Positions 1 to 10,702 of a stretch of DNA of 64,000 nucleotides are shown one piece after another. Below the pieces are notes generated by a model. That model saw only the letters and a program-made list of their open reading frames with translations, did not search any database and was not told where the DNA came from. The position numbers were made by a program, and so were the translations under genes. This DNA comes from Solibacillus daqui (GTDB lineage Bacteria > Bacillota > Bacilli > Bacillales_A > Planococcaceae), in contig NZ_CP114887.1 in assembly GCF_028747805.1 (NCBI RefSeq), positions 923,501 through 987,500 of the forward strand. The letters run 5' to 3'. Every line of letters begins with the position of its first letter. The stretch's first letter is position 1.

Positions 1-2
1 CA

Positions 3-1215
<1,213 letters not shown>

Positions 1216-1216
<1 letters not shown>

Positions 1217-1926
1217 TGTTAAATACAAAACCGATTATTGCCTTAGACTTCCCAGGGGAAAAGGATGTACTAAATTTTTTAGCGCAATTTGATGAGAAGT
1301 TATTCGTTAAAATTGGCATGGAATTATATATGCAGGAAGGTCCGTCGATTGTTGCCAAAGTAAAGGAACAGGGCCATGATATTTTCTTGGATTTAAAATT
1401 ACATGATATTCCAAACACTGTGAAATCTGCGATGAAAGGCTTAGCACGCTTAGGTGTAGACTTAGTCAACGTACATGCTGCAGGTGGAAGTGCCATGATG
1501 GAAGGTGCGCTTGAAGGGTTAGAGGCAGGAACAGAAGCAGGTAAAACACGTGCTGCGTTAATTGCCGTTACACAATTAACATCAACAACAGAACAACAAA
1601 TGCAACAAGAGCAAAAAATTTCGTTATCGCTAAACGAATCAGTTTTACAATATGCTCAGTTATCGAAACAAGCAGGTCTTAACGGAGTTGTGTGTTCTGT
1701 ACATGAAGCAAACGCTATTCGTGAAATTTGTGGAGAAGATTTTTTACGTGTTACTCCTGGCATTCGTATGCTTGGTGGAGAAGCGCATGATCAAAAGCGT
1801 ATTGCAACTCCTGATGGTGCAAAAAAAGACGGTTCATCATTAATTGTAGTAGGTCGTGCAATTACAGGTGCACAAAATCCTGTTACTGCATACAAAGAAG
1901 TTTGTAAATTATGGGAGGCAAAATAA
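1216..1926 (+). CDS. pyrF: Orotidine 5'-phosphate decarboxylase
   Basis: This 236-residue TIM-barrel enzyme decarboxylates OMP to UMP, the last step of de novo pyrimidine synthesis. The catalytic Asp-Lys-Asp signature is visible in DLKLHDIPNT, and the C-terminal phosphate-binding loop is seen as VVGRAIT. Length matches the family. The ATG shares a base with the pyrD stop, so the genes are tightly coupled. The order pyrK-pyrD-pyrF-pyrE is the same as in B. subtilis. Confidence 0.96.
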
Positions 1927-1927
1927 T

Positions 1928-2560
1928 ATGTCATTACAAAAAGAAATCGCACACGCAATGTTACAAGTAGGAGCTGTTGAATTAAACCCAACAGAACTTT
2001 TCACATGGGCTTCAGGTATTAAATCACCAATTTACTGTGATACACGATTAACTATTTCGGACCCAAAAATCCGTAAGCAATTAGCAAGTGGTTTAGCATC
2101 TGTAATTCAAGAAAACTTTGCAGAGTGTGAAGTTGTAGCGGGTACAGCAACGGCTGGTATACCACATGCTGCTTGGGTTTCAGATATTTTAGAGTTACCA
2201 ATGGTGTATGTACGCTCAAAGGCAAAAGAACATGGCCGTGGTAACCAAATCGAAGGAAAATACGCAGCAGGACAAAAAGTTGTTGTTGTAGAAGACATCG
2301 TTTCAACAGGCGGTTCTTCGATTACAGCGGTAGAAGCATTACGTGCAGCGGGCTGTGAAGTGCTTGGGGTTGTATGTGTGTATACATATAATTTACCAAA
2401 AGCAGAAGATGCATTTAATGCAGCAGGTGTGAAATATGTTTCTTTAACAAACTTTGATTATTTAATTGAAGCGGCAAATGAATCAGGTACCATTCAAGAA
2501 AATCAAATTCCTTTCTTAAAAAACTGGCATAAAGATTTAAAAGAGGGTAACTTGAAATAA
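1928..2560 (+). CDS. pyrE: Orotate phosphoribosyltransferase
   Basis: This 210-residue enzyme joins orotate and PRPP to give OMP. The PRPP-binding signature VVVVEDIVSTGGSS lies around residues 117-130, and the flexible catalytic loop is seen as VRSKAKEHGRGN. The start is the ATG preceded by GGGAGG at nine bases; a longer reading frame opens inside pyrF but has no ribosome site. It is the last gene of the pyr operon and is followed by a strong hairpin terminator. Confidence 0.96.
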   Translation: MSLQKEIAHAMLQVGAVELNPTELFTWASGIKSPIYCDTRLTISDPKIRKQLASGLASVIQENFAECEVVAGTATAGIPHAAWVSDILELPMVYVRSKAKEHGRGNQIEGKYAAGQKVVVVEDIVSTGGSSITAVEALRAAGCEVLGVVCVYTYNLPKAEDAFNAAGVKYVSLTNFDYLIEAANESGTIQENQIPFLKNWHKDLKEGNLK

Positions 2561-2580
2561 ATAAATATTAAAAATATTCA

Positions 2581-2626
2581 AAAACGTGTGAAGTATTAAA
2601 AAATATACTTTACACGTTTTTATTAT
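2581..2626 (+). terminator. Terminator of the pyr operon
   Basis: A 16-bp stem (AAAACGTGTGAAGTAT against ATACTTTACACGTTTT, one G-U pair) with an eight-base loop is followed by a T-rich tail. It lies 20 bases after pyrE. The A-rich 5' arm may also let it work in the other direction. Confidence 0.8.
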
Positions 2627-2785
2627 AGTTATATAATTCCATTATAAAATAATTCAGTTTTTTTAAAATTGAAGTTTAATATATTTACTTGATTTTAAAC
2701 TTTTTTGAAAGAATACAGCCCATATAGAGCTCATATTGATTATTATCTGTAAGAAAATAATAATATAAGACTATTTTTTACGCTA

Positions 2786-2800
2786 AATTATCGGAAAATT
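2786..2800. promoter_or_regulatory. Candidate CodY box upstream of the peptide transporter
   Basis: AATTATCGGAAAATT matches 13 of 15 positions of the established CodY consensus AATTTTCWGAAAATT. It lies about 70 bases upstream of the proposed -35 of the transporter operon. CodY commonly represses peptide transporters in Firmicutes, and codY is at the end of this window. The match is seen; the regulation is inferred. The surrounding 2627-2996 gap is otherwise AT-rich with no credible ORF. Confidence 0.5.
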
Positions 2801-2871
2801 TAAACTTTAAAGAATAGTTTGCTATTATTAAAAGAAAAATGTTAAATTAGAATAGTTAGAAAGTTTAATAA

Positions 2872-2899
2872 TTGACATTAAAAAAAATTTATGGATAAT
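2872..2899 (+). promoter_or_regulatory. Sigma-A promoter of the oligopeptide transporter operon
   Basis: A perfect -35 (TTGACA, 2872-2877), a 16-base spacer and GATAAT (2894-2899, five of six). It lies about 125 bases before the first gene, leaving a long untranslated leader. Confidence 0.6.
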
Positions 2900-3023
2900 T
2901 TAAAATGTAATGTAATAATTTACATATTATTCACAAATTAGAGCTTGAGCTTTAGAAAAGTTTAACAAATAGACTGAGATTAGTAGAGCCGGTTGTGTGA
3001 TTAAAGAAAGGAGCGATTATTTA

Positions 3024-4037
3024 GTGTCTACGACGAACGATTTATTAGAAATCCGTAATTTACGTACAAGCTTCAGAATTAAAGATACTTACTATCCAGC
3101 AGTAGACAATGTTTCATTAACGCTTCGTAAAAATGAGATTTTGGCTATTGTAGGAGAATCAGGTTGCGGGAAAAGTACTTTAGCAACGTCGATTGTTGGT
3201 CTACATAATTCCATTTCAACAAAAGTTGAAGGTGAAATCCTTTACAACAATCAAAATTTAGTAAATTTAACAGAAGATCAATTTAACAAACTACGTGGAA
3301 ATGATATCGGTTTCATTTTCCAAGATCCATTGTCAGCATTAAACCCATTAATGCGCATTGGTGAGCAAATTGAGGAAGGGTTAATTTACCATACAAAATT
3401 AGCCAAAAAAGATCGTGAGAAACGCGTGCTAGAGTTATTAAATCAAGTAGGTATTCCACATGTAGAACGCGTTGCTCGTCAATTCCCTCACCAGTTATCA
3501 GGTGGTATGCGTCAGCGTGTAATGATTGCGATTGCTTTATCAGGTAAGCCAGCGATCATCATTGCCGATGAGCCAACAACGGCACTTGACGTAACGATTC
3601 AAGCGCAAATTTTAGACTTATTAAAATCGCTTCAAGATGAAATCCAATCAGGCATTATATTAATTACACATGACTTAGGGGTAGTTGCTGAAGTAGCTGA
3701 CCGAGTAGCTGTAATGTATGCTGGTCAAGTAATCGAAGAAGCACCAGTAGTTGAATTATTCAGAAATCCGAAGCACCCTTATACAAGATCATTATTAAAT
3801 TCAATACCACAAACACATAGCGAGAATGAGAAATTAGAAGTCATTCAAGGCATGGTTCCTTCGTTAATGAAATTGGATCGTGAAGGCTGTCGTTTCTCAC
3901 CACGTATCCCGTGGATTCCTGCATCAGCACACGAAGCAAGCCCACAGCTTCACGAAATTGCACCAGGGCATCTTGTACGCTGCACTTGCTGGAAAGAGTT
4001 CCACTTTGAAGACGAGGAAGGGAGCATAAATCTATGA
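3024..4037 (+). CDS. oppD: Oligopeptide ABC transporter, ATP-binding protein (OppD/DppD type)
   Basis: One of two ATPases (337 residues) that energise peptide import. Walker A is GESGCGKST, the ABC signature LSGGMRQR and Walker B IIIADEPT. The GTG start is chosen because AAAGGAG lies ten bases upstream; an upstream in-frame GTG at 2997 has no such site. The C-terminal oligopeptide/dipeptide domain is present, but its cysteine pattern is degenerate: GCRF and VRC remain while the usual RCP reads RIP. The gene order (two ATPases, two permeases, binding protein) resembles app/dpp more than the classic opp order, so the substrate is not certain. Confidence 0.88.
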   Translation: MSTTNDLLEIRNLRTSFRIKDTYYPAVDNVSLTLRKNEILAIVGESGCGKSTLATSIVGLHNSISTKVEGEILYNNQNLVNLTEDQFNKLRGNDIGFIFQDPLSALNPLMRIGEQIEEGLIYHTKLAKKDREKRVLELLNQVGIPHVERVARQFPHQLSGGMRQRVMIAIALSGKPAIIIADEPTTALDVTIQAQILDLLKSLQDEIQSGIILITHDLGVVAEVADRVAVMYAGQVIEEAPVVELFRNPKHPYTRSLLNSIPQTHSENEKLEVIQGMVPSLMKLDREGCRFSPRIPWIPASAHEASPQLHEIAPGHLVRCTCWKEFHFEDEEGSINL

Positions 4038-4981
4038 GTTTCATGCAAGTTAAAGATTTAAAAGTTCACTATCCTATTCGAGGGGGATTTTTCAATACAG
4101 TAGTTGACCATGTATACGCTGTTGATGGTGTAACAATGGATTTTGAACGAGGCAAAACTTATGGTTTAGTAGGGGAGTCTGGTTCTGGTAAATCAACAAC
4201 AGGTAAAGCGATTATCGGTTTGGAAAAAATTACATCAGGTAACATCGTTTATGAAGGGGAAGATGTAACAAACTCTCGCCGTAAACGTGATTCAGCTTAT
4301 AACCGTGATATCCAAATGATTTTCCAAGACTCGCATTCTAGTATGAATCCTCGTAAACGTGTACTAGATATTTTAGCAGAGCCAATTCGTAACTTTATGA
4401 AATTGACGCCGCAAGAAGAACGTAAACGCATCAATGAACTACTTGCGATTGTCGGAATGTCAGAAGACGTATTATTAAAATATCCACATGAATTCTCTGG
4501 TGGTCAAAAGCAACGTTTAGGGATTGCGCGTGCTGTAGCATGTAACCCAAAAATGATCATTGCCGATGAGCCAGTTTCAGCACTTGATTTATCCGTTCAA
4601 GCGCAGGTTTTAAACTTTATGAAGGATATTCAAGAGCAATATGGAATTAGTTATTTATTCATCTCACACGATTTAGGGGTTGTTCGTCACATGTGTGACC
4701 ACATCTCGATTATGTACAAAGGCCGATTTGTAGAAACGGGTAAACGTGAAGATATTTACACGAATCCACAACACATCTATACAAACCGTCTATTATCTGC
4801 AATTCCTGATATTGAACCAGAAACACGTAATGAACGTAAGTTAGAGCGCCAACGTGTCGAGGCAGCATATCGTGAAGAACAGCATAAATATTATGATAAG
4901 GATGGAAAAGTATATCCTTTAAAAACAGTTTCAGACACGCATAAAGCAGCCATGTCTGAAGACGAAAAGGAGCGTGCTTAG
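4034..4981 (+). CDS. oppF: Oligopeptide ABC transporter, ATP-binding protein (OppF type)
   Basis: Second ATPase of the transporter, 315 residues, starting on an ATGA overlap with the preceding gene. Walker A is GESGSGKST, signature FSGGQKQR, Walker B MIIADEPV, and the H-loop is FISHDLGV. The C-terminal 50 residues are a charged tail rather than the cysteine-bearing peptide-transporter domain. It should pair with the OppD-like ATPase beneath the OppB/OppC permease dimer at the inner face of the membrane. Confidence 0.9.
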   Translation: MSFMQVKDLKVHYPIRGGFFNTVVDHVYAVDGVTMDFERGKTYGLVGESGSGKSTTGKAIIGLEKITSGNIVYEGEDVTNSRRKRDSAYNRDIQMIFQDSHSSMNPRKRVLDILAEPIRNFMKLTPQEERKRINELLAIVGMSEDVLLKYPHEFSGGQKQRLGIARAVACNPKMIIADEPVSALDLSVQAQVLNFMKDIQEQYGISYLFISHDLGVVRHMCDHISIMYKGRFVETGKREDIYTNPQHIYTNRLLSAIPDIEPETRNERKLERQRVEAAYREEQHKYYDKDGKVYPLKTVSDTHKAAMSEDEKERA

Positions 4982-4982
4982 T

Positions 4983-5945
4983 ATGTGGAAAACAATCGTT
5001 CGACGTACGTTAATTATGATTCCGCAGCTATTTATTTTAAGCCTCCTAATCTTCATATTAGCGAAGCAAATGCCTGGGGATCCATTTACAGGTTTAATTA
5101 CACCGGAAACTGACCCGAACGTAATTGAAGAATTACGAATTAAAGCAGGTTTCTATGATCCGTGGTATATACAATACTACAACTGGATTACAAACGCAGC
5201 ACAAGGTGACTTCGGTCAGTCTTATACATTTAAAAAGCCGGTTGCAGATATTATCGGTGACCGTGCGATGAATACGTTTTTACTATCTTTGCTTAGTGTG
5301 ATTTTCTTATATGCATTAGCAATTCCACTTGGCGTATTAGCAGGACGTTACCAAGAATCGTTCTTAGATAAAACAATCGTACTATACAGCTTTATCTCAT
5401 ATGCGATTCCAACGTTCGTATTATCATTAATCTTTGTTTATGTTTTTGGTTATCGTTTAATGTGGTTCCCAACAAATGGAACGGTTGATATTGGGCTAGA
5501 TGCAGGAACCTGGGAATATTATTGGAATAAATTCTATCATTTAATATTGCCGGCTGGAACTTACGCATTATTAGGTACGACAGGTGTTATTCAATATTTA
5601 CGTACTGAAATTATCGATGCGAAAACGATGGATTACGTAAAAACAGCGCGTAGTAAAGGGATTCCAATGAAGAAAGTGTATTCACGTCACATCTTCCGTA
5701 ACTCATTATTACCGATTGCAGCTTTTTTAGGATTTACAATTACAGGATTACTTGGTGGATCAATCTTTATTGAAACAGTATTCGCATATCCTGGAATGGG
5801 TAAATTATTTATCGAATCAATTTCTGGTCGTGACTATAGTGTTATTACAGCATTAGTAATGTTATATGGCTTCTTAGCATTATTAGGTAGTCTATTATCC
5901 GATATTATTTTAAGTATTGTCGATCCGCGTATTCGCATAGACTAA
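4983..5945 (+). CDS. oppB: Oligopeptide ABC transporter permease (OppB type)
   Basis: A 320-residue membrane permease with an N-terminal membrane segment (residues ~10-30), the OppB-type motif MPGDPF, and five further hydrophobic segments. The EAA-like coupling loop reads ARSKGIP, as in the BPD_transp_1 family. The ATG at 4983 has AGGAG ten bases upstream; the in-frame GTG nine bases earlier lies too close to that site. The stop of oppF is one base before the start. Confidence 0.92.
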   Translation: MWKTIVRRTLIMIPQLFILSLLIFILAKQMPGDPFTGLITPETDPNVIEELRIKAGFYDPWYIQYYNWITNAAQGDFGQSYTFKKPVADIIGDRAMNTFLLSLLSVIFLYALAIPLGVLAGRYQESFLDKTIVLYSFISYAIPTFVLSLIFVYVFGYRLMWFPTNGTVDIGLDAGTWEYYWNKFYHLILPAGTYALLGTTGVIQYLRTEIIDAKTMDYVKTARSKGIPMKKVYSRHIFRNSLLPIAAFLGFTITGLLGGSIFIETVFAYPGMGKLFIESISGRDYSVITALVMLYGFLALLGSLLSDIILSIVDPRIRID

Positions 5946-5981
5946 TCAATTAATAATGACTAAGGAGAGGTGATTTTAATC

Positions 5982-6893
5982 ATGGAAAACAAAAATGAAC
6001 AAACAGTAGCAAAATTAGAATCTCAAAGCTCTCCGCCAACGGGAATTCAAGTTATTCTGCGAGAGTTTAAAAAAGATAAATTAGCACTAGGCTCATTAAT
6101 ATTCATCATACTATTAATGGTGGCAGTATTAGTATTATCGGTTGTTATCGATCAAGCGGCTGTAATGAAAATTCAATTATTAGAGCGCTTCACTGAACCG
6201 GGTGTTCGTGGCTATGTTCTGGGAGCTGATGAGGCTGGACGAGATATGTTCGGTCAGTTAATCATTGGTGCAAAAAACTCTATATTAATTGCAGTGGCCA
6301 TTACAATTATAGCAAACTTTGTAGGTATTGCTCTTGGTATTATCATGGGTTACTACGGTGGATTTATCGATAATTTCTTTATGCGTATTATTGATTTCTT
6401 CATCACTTTACCAACTACAATGATCATCATCGTAGTTGTAACAATCATTCCATCATATGGAATTTTGGATTTAATCCTGATTATCGCAGCATTTCAATGG
6501 ATGGGGACGGCTCGACTTGTGCGTTCAAAAGCGCTTTCGGAAGCACGTCGCGACTATATTAGTGCCTCTAAAACAATGGGTACAAGTGATTTCGCGATTA
6601 TGTTTAAAGGGCTATTACCAAACTTAAGTTCTCTATTAATCGTGGAAGTTACACTTAGCTTCGCGGGTAACGTAGGGATTGAAACGGGTCTTTCATTCTT
6701 AGGTTTCGGTTTACCACCGTCAACACCAAGTTTAGGAACTTTAGTAAGTTATGCCATGAACCCGATTATATTATCGAGTAAATGGTGGGTATGGTTACCT
6801 GCATCGATCTTAATATTAGTGATGATGCTTGGTATAAATTATGTCGGTCAAGCGTTACGACGCGCAGCTGACGCAAAACAACGTTTAGGATAA
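5982..6893 (+). CDS. oppC: Oligopeptide ABC transporter permease (OppC type)
   Basis: Second permease, 303 residues. It has an N-terminal cytoplasmic segment, a first membrane helix at ~33-55, an extracytoplasmic part with GADEAGRDMFGQ (the usual OppC landmark), then a membrane domain whose coupling loop contains ARRDYISASKTMG. ATG 5982 is preferred because AGGTGA lies nine bases upstream. It pairs with OppB to form the channel. Confidence 0.92.
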   Translation: MENKNEQTVAKLESQSSPPTGIQVILREFKKDKLALGSLIFIILLMVAVLVLSVVIDQAAVMKIQLLERFTEPGVRGYVLGADEAGRDMFGQLIIGAKNSILIAVAITIIANFVGIALGIIMGYYGGFIDNFFMRIIDFFITLPTTMIIIVVVTIIPSYGILDLILIIAAFQWMGTARLVRSKALSEARRDYISASKTMGTSDFAIMFKGLLPNLSSLLIVEVTLSFAGNVGIETGLSFLGFGLPPSTPSLGTLVSYAMNPIILSSKWWVWLPASILILVMMLGINYVGQALRRAADAKQRLG

Positions 6894-6913
6894 AAAAAGG
6901 GAGGAAAAAACGA

Positions 6914-8746
6914 ATGATGAAAAAGAAAGGCTTAATGCTTACAACTGTATTTGCATCTGCTTTAGCACTTGCTGCATGTAATGGTGACGACAAAGAAACA
7001 TCGACTGAAAAACCAGCAGGAGACAGCACTGAACCAACTACTGAAGAAAAACCAAAAGATGAAGGTGCTTCTACTGCAGAGACGCCAACATTACCAATGA
7101 GTGTTGAACACGAAGGGGACGCTATCGATGGCGGTACATTAAAATTCGCTTTAGTATCAGATTCTCCATTCTCAGGTATTATGTCTTGGGAACTATATGA
7201 AAATGCATATGATGCAGATGTAATGGATTTCATGACGAACTCAATTTTCGATACTGATGGTGACTTCTTAATCACAGATAAAGGTATCGCGAAATTAGGC
7301 GTTGATGCTGATAACAACAAAGTTACAGTAACAATCCAACATGATGTTAAGTGGTCAGATGGTACGCCATTAACTGCTGATGATATCATTTATTCTTATG
7401 AAATCATTGGTCACCCTGATTATACGGGTATCCGTTATGACGGCGACTTCCAAAACATCATCGGTGCTGCTGAATATAAAGCAGGTACAGCAGATACAAT
7501 TTCTGGTATCAAAAAAATCGATGATAAAACTGTAGAAATCTCTATGACAAAAGTGTCTCCAGCAATCTATTCTGGTGGTGACGGTTTATGGGGCTATGCA
7601 GCACCTAAACACCAATTGAAAGATATTCCTGTTAAGGATTTAGTTTCTTCTGAAGCGGTTCGTAAATCTCCTGTAACTTTAGGACCATTCAAACTTGATA
7701 AATTAGTAGACGGTGAGTCTGTACAGTATGTTGCAAATGAACACTACTGGCAAGGCGCTCCGAAATTAGATAAAATTGTATTACAAGTAGTGCCTTCTAC
7801 TTCAATTGGTGAAGCATTACGTACAGGTCAATATGATATGGTATCTTCTTACGCAACAACTCAGTATGACGGTATTAAAGATTTAGAAAATATTTCAATT
7901 TTAGCTCGTCCTGAATTAGCATACTCTTACTTAGGATTCAAACTAGGTAAATGGGATTCAACTGCTAACAAAAACGTAACGGACGAAAATGCAAAAATGA
8001 ATAATAAGCAATTACGTCAAGCAATCGCTTATGCTATGGACGTTGAATCGGTAACTGAGCGCTTCTACCAAGGCTTACGTTCTCGTGCAACTTCTTTAAT
8101 TCCACCAGCATTCTCTACATTCCATGACAATACGTTAACTGGATACAACTATGATCCAGAAAAAGCAAAAGCTTTATTAGATGAAGCTGGCTATAAAGAC
8201 GTTGATGGCGATGGAATTCGTGAAGACGCTAAAGGTGAGAAATTTGCAATCCGCATGGCGGGTATGTCTGGTTCAGATACTGACGAAGCAATCGTAGAAT
8301 ACTACCGTCAAAACTGGAAAGATGTAGGTTTAGATGTACAGTTAACAACTGGTCGTTTAATTGAGTTCAACAGCTTCTATGATAAAGTAAAAGCTGACGA
8401 TGCTGAAATCGATATGTTCATGGCTGCTTGGGGTACTGGTACAAACCCATCTCCACTTGGCTTATATGGTGAAGCATCTGCATTCAACTACAGCCGCTAT
8501 GTAACACCTGAATTAGAAAGTTTATTAGTTGCTATCGACTCTAAAGAGGCGATTGATCCAGCTGTACGTGCGGATGCATTCCGTGCATGGGAAGAGTATA
8601 TGTTCGAACAAGCTACAACAGTTCCAACATACTTCCGTACAGAAATCTTACCAGTCAACAAGCGTGTTAAAAACTTTGACTCTTCGTACGCTAACCTTAC
8701 GCAATGGCATGAAGTTGAGTTAACAGCAGAAGAGCCAATTAAATAA
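6914..8746 (+). CDS. oppA: Oligopeptide-binding lipoprotein (OppA type)
   Basis: This 610-residue extracellular solute-binding protein is the receptor of the transporter. The signal peptide ends in a lipobox (LALAAC, Cys22), so the mature protein should be lipid-anchored. Residues ~23-60 are a Thr/Glu/Lys-rich linker, followed by the SBP_bac_5 fold (e.g. VKWSDGTPLTADDI, YNYDPEKAKALLDEAGY). Being last in the operon with its own AGGGAGG site fits the higher protein demand for a receptor. A clear terminator follows. Confidence 0.93.
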   Translation: MMKKKGLMLTTVFASALALAACNGDDKETSTEKPAGDSTEPTTEEKPKDEGASTAETPTLPMSVEHEGDAIDGGTLKFALVSDSPFSGIMSWELYENAYDADVMDFMTNSIFDTDGDFLITDKGIAKLGVDADNNKVTVTIQHDVKWSDGTPLTADDIIYSYEIIGHPDYTGIRYDGDFQNIIGAAEYKAGTADTISGIKKIDDKTVEISMTKVSPAIYSGGDGLWGYAAPKHQLKDIPVKDLVSSEAVRKSPVTLGPFKLDKLVDGESVQYVANEHYWQGAPKLDKIVLQVVPSTSIGEALRTGQYDMVSSYATTQYDGIKDLENISILARPELAYSYLGFKLGKWDSTANKNVTDENAKMNNKQLRQAIAYAMDVESVTERFYQGLRSRATSLIPPAFSTFHDNTLTGYNYDPEKAKALLDEAGYKDVDGDGIREDAKGEKFAIRMAGMSGSDTDEAIVEYYRQNWKDVGLDVQLTTGRLIEFNSFYDKVKADDAEIDMFMAAWGTGTNPSPLGLYGEASAFNYSRYVTPELESLLVAIDSKEAIDPAVRADAFRAWEEYMFEQATTVPTYFRTEILPVNKRVKNFDSSYANLTQWHEVELTAEEPIK

Positions 8747-8760
8747 TTGGTCAATTAAGA

Positions 8761-8793
8761 AACCGCCTAGGGATTATCCTAGGTGGTTTTTTT
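8761..8793 (+). terminator. Terminator of the oligopeptide transporter operon
   Basis: AACCGCCTAGG pairs with CCTAGGTGGTT (one G-U) around a short loop and runs into seven Ts, 15 bases after oppA. Confidence 0.9.
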
Positions 8794-8858
8794 AATATAA
8801 AAGGGCTTATTCAGAAAATGATTTACATCGTTAACTTGTTCCATTTTAGTGGATTATC

Positions 8859-8910
8859 CCTCACTTATAGAAGTAGGGGTCTTCTGTACCTGTCGCTTTA
8901 CTTATGGTAC
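8859..8910 (-). repeat. 52-bp dispersed repeat, copy 1 (inverted to copy at 14704)
   Basis: Read on the minus strand, these 52 bases match 14704-14755 at 48 positions. Similarity extends weakly into the flank (AGCAAA..TCTTTT before GTACC). The unit has a GTACC...GGTAC inverted pair followed by a hairpin, CCCCTACTT-CTAT-AAGTGAGG. The layout recalls right-end hairpins of IS200/IS605-type elements, but no transposase or TnpB is adjacent. Confidence 0.75.
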
Positions 8911-9196
8911 AAAAAAGATTTTGCTTAATCAATTTAAAACTCGAAATATGTAGGTTATACATCAGTTTAATCAAACGATTTAATGTGTGCAAACCTTTTA
9001 TTAACACGAAAATTAAATATTTTCTCGAAAGGCTATTATACGGAATTTGGTATTTTAGGGAGGATTTTTCTATTTTATGTAGAAATTTAATATGTCGGCA
9101 AAAATGATGGATACATATAATTATTTTTGTTTTAGCGACGTTGCTCTAATTTCGGAGCTGACACTACAAAGGGAATAAAAAAGAGGAGGAAAAGAA
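8911..9196. other. AT-rich intergenic stretch before the CoA-transferase gene
   Basis: I see no convincing gene here. TATAAT at 9116-9121 could be a -10 for the following gene, but no good -35 accompanies it. AGAGGAGG at about 9183-9190 is the ribosome site of the next gene. Confidence 0.4.
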
Positions 9197-10699
9197 ATGG
9201 ATGCAACTTTAAATGCAAGAATTCGTCACAGCGCACTTGAGGGTAAAGTCGTATCTGCTGAAACAGCAGCTTCATGGATTCAAGATGGTATGGTTGTTGG
9301 TATGAGTGGCTTTACACGCGCAGGGGATGCAAAAACAGTACCATTAGCGCTAGTTGAACGAGCGAAAAATGAAAAATTCCAAATCGATATTTACACAGGC
9401 GCATCATTAGGTCCTGAAGTGGATCAATTAATGGCTGAAGCAGGTATCATTCGTAAACGTGCACCATATCAAGGGGACCCAGCAATTCGTAAACTGATTA
9501 ATACAGGACAAGTTTTATATTCAGATATGCACTTATCACATAACGCAGAGTTAATTCGCCAAGGGATTATCGGACCAATTGACTTTGCAATTATTGAAGC
9601 AACTGCAATTACAGAGGATGGTATGATTATTCCGACAACATCAATCGGAAATTCACCAATTATTATACAAATGGCGAAGGAAATTATTATTGAATTAAAT
9701 CCAGAACAGCCAAATCTAGAAGGTATTCATGATATTTATTTACCAGGACCACAGGGCGACCGTGATCCGATTCCACTACTAACAGCAAGTGATCGTATCG
9801 GTACAACTGGAATCCCAGTAGATATTAGTAAAATTAAAGGTATTGTCCATTCAACGATTAAGGATGCACCGTCATTAATTGTGCAGCCTGACGAAGAAAC
9901 AGAGCAAATTGCGCAGCACTTATTAACGTTTTTACGTGATGAAATTACTGCAGGGCGCTTACCGAAAAACTTATTGCCATTACAATCAGGAGTTGGTTCG
10001 GTAGCGAATGCGGTATTAAATGGCTTTTTAAATTCTGAATTTGATGAGCTAGAAATTTATTCAGAAGTTTTACAAGATGCGGTATTCAATTTACTTGATG
10101 CGAACAAAGTAAAAATAGCTTCAGGTACGTCAATTACGTTAAGCGAAGAATGTGGCAATAAAGTATATGGCGATATCGGACAGTACAAGGATCGATTAGT
10201 ATTGCGTCCGCAAGAAATTTCCAACCATCCCGAAGTAATCCGTCGAATCGGAATTATTGCAATTAATACAGCGCTTGAGGCAGATATTTACGGAAACGTG
10301 AACTCAACACATGTAAACGGGACACATATGATGAACGGTTTAGGTGGTTCAGGAGACTTTACGCGTAATGCACGCTTAGGAATTTTCGTAACGAAATCAT
10401 ATGCGAAAGGTGGAGACATTTCGTCAATCGTGCCAATGGTTGCGCACCATGACCATACGGAGCATGATGTTGATGTAATTGCAACAGAGCAAGGTATTGC
10501 CGATTTACGCGGAATGGCGCCAAAAGAGCGTGTAAAAGCGATTATTGAAAACTGCGTACATCCTGACTTTAAAGAGGCAATGTGGGATTATTACAACGGT
10601 GCAGTTGAAAAAACAGGTAACGCACATACACCACATGATTTAGAAAAAGCGTTGTCTTGGCATGTGAGTTACCAAAAAAATAAAACGATGAAGCAATAA
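9197..10699 (+). CDS. Acetyl-CoA hydrolase / succinyl-CoA:acetate CoA-transferase family
   Basis: A 500-residue member of the acetyl-CoA hydrolase/transferase family, closest in layout to succinyl-CoA:acetate CoA-transferases (AarC/Cat1 type). GVGSVANAVLNG and a glutamate in YSEVLQ at about residue 290, where the family's catalytic Glu lies, are present, as is the GLGGSGDFTRNA CoA-site motif near residue 390. It would move CoA between succinyl-CoA and acetate (or acetyl-CoA and succinate), linking acetate handling to the TCA cycle. It stands alone between two terminators, preceded by AGAGGAGG. A hydrolase function cannot be excluded from sequence alone. Confidence 0.85.
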   Translation: MDATLNARIRHSALEGKVVSAETAASWIQDGMVVGMSGFTRAGDAKTVPLALVERAKNEKFQIDIYTGASLGPEVDQLMAEAGIIRKRAPYQGDPAIRKLINTGQVLYSDMHLSHNAELIRQGIIGPIDFAIIEATAITEDGMIIPTTSIGNSPIIIQMAKEIIIELNPEQPNLEGIHDIYLPGPQGDRDPIPLLTASDRIGTTGIPVDISKIKGIVHSTIKDAPSLIVQPDEETEQIAQHLLTFLRDEITAGRLPKNLLPLQSGVGSVANAVLNGFLNSEFDELEIYSEVLQDAVFNLLDANKVKIASGTSITLSEECGNKVYGDIGQYKDRLVLRPQEISNHPEVIRRIGIIAINTALEADIYGNVNSTHVNGTHMMNGLGGSGDFTRNARLGIFVTKSYAKGGDISSIVPMVAHHDHTEHDVDVIATEQGIADLRGMAPKERVKAIIENCVHPDFKEAMWDYYNGAVEKTGNAHTPHDLEKALSWHVSYQKNKTMKQ

Positions 10700-10702
10700 T
10701 AT

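Noticed and set aside
6766..7389. 207-codon open frame antisense to oppC/oppA
   Set aside because: Spans the junction of two clear genes in the opposite direction and has low-complexity Ser/Val sequence.
8904..9107. 67-codon open frame on the plus strand
   Set aside because: It begins inside the 52-bp repeat, has no ribosome site and has an odd composition rich in Cys, Ile and Arg. Chance is more likely.
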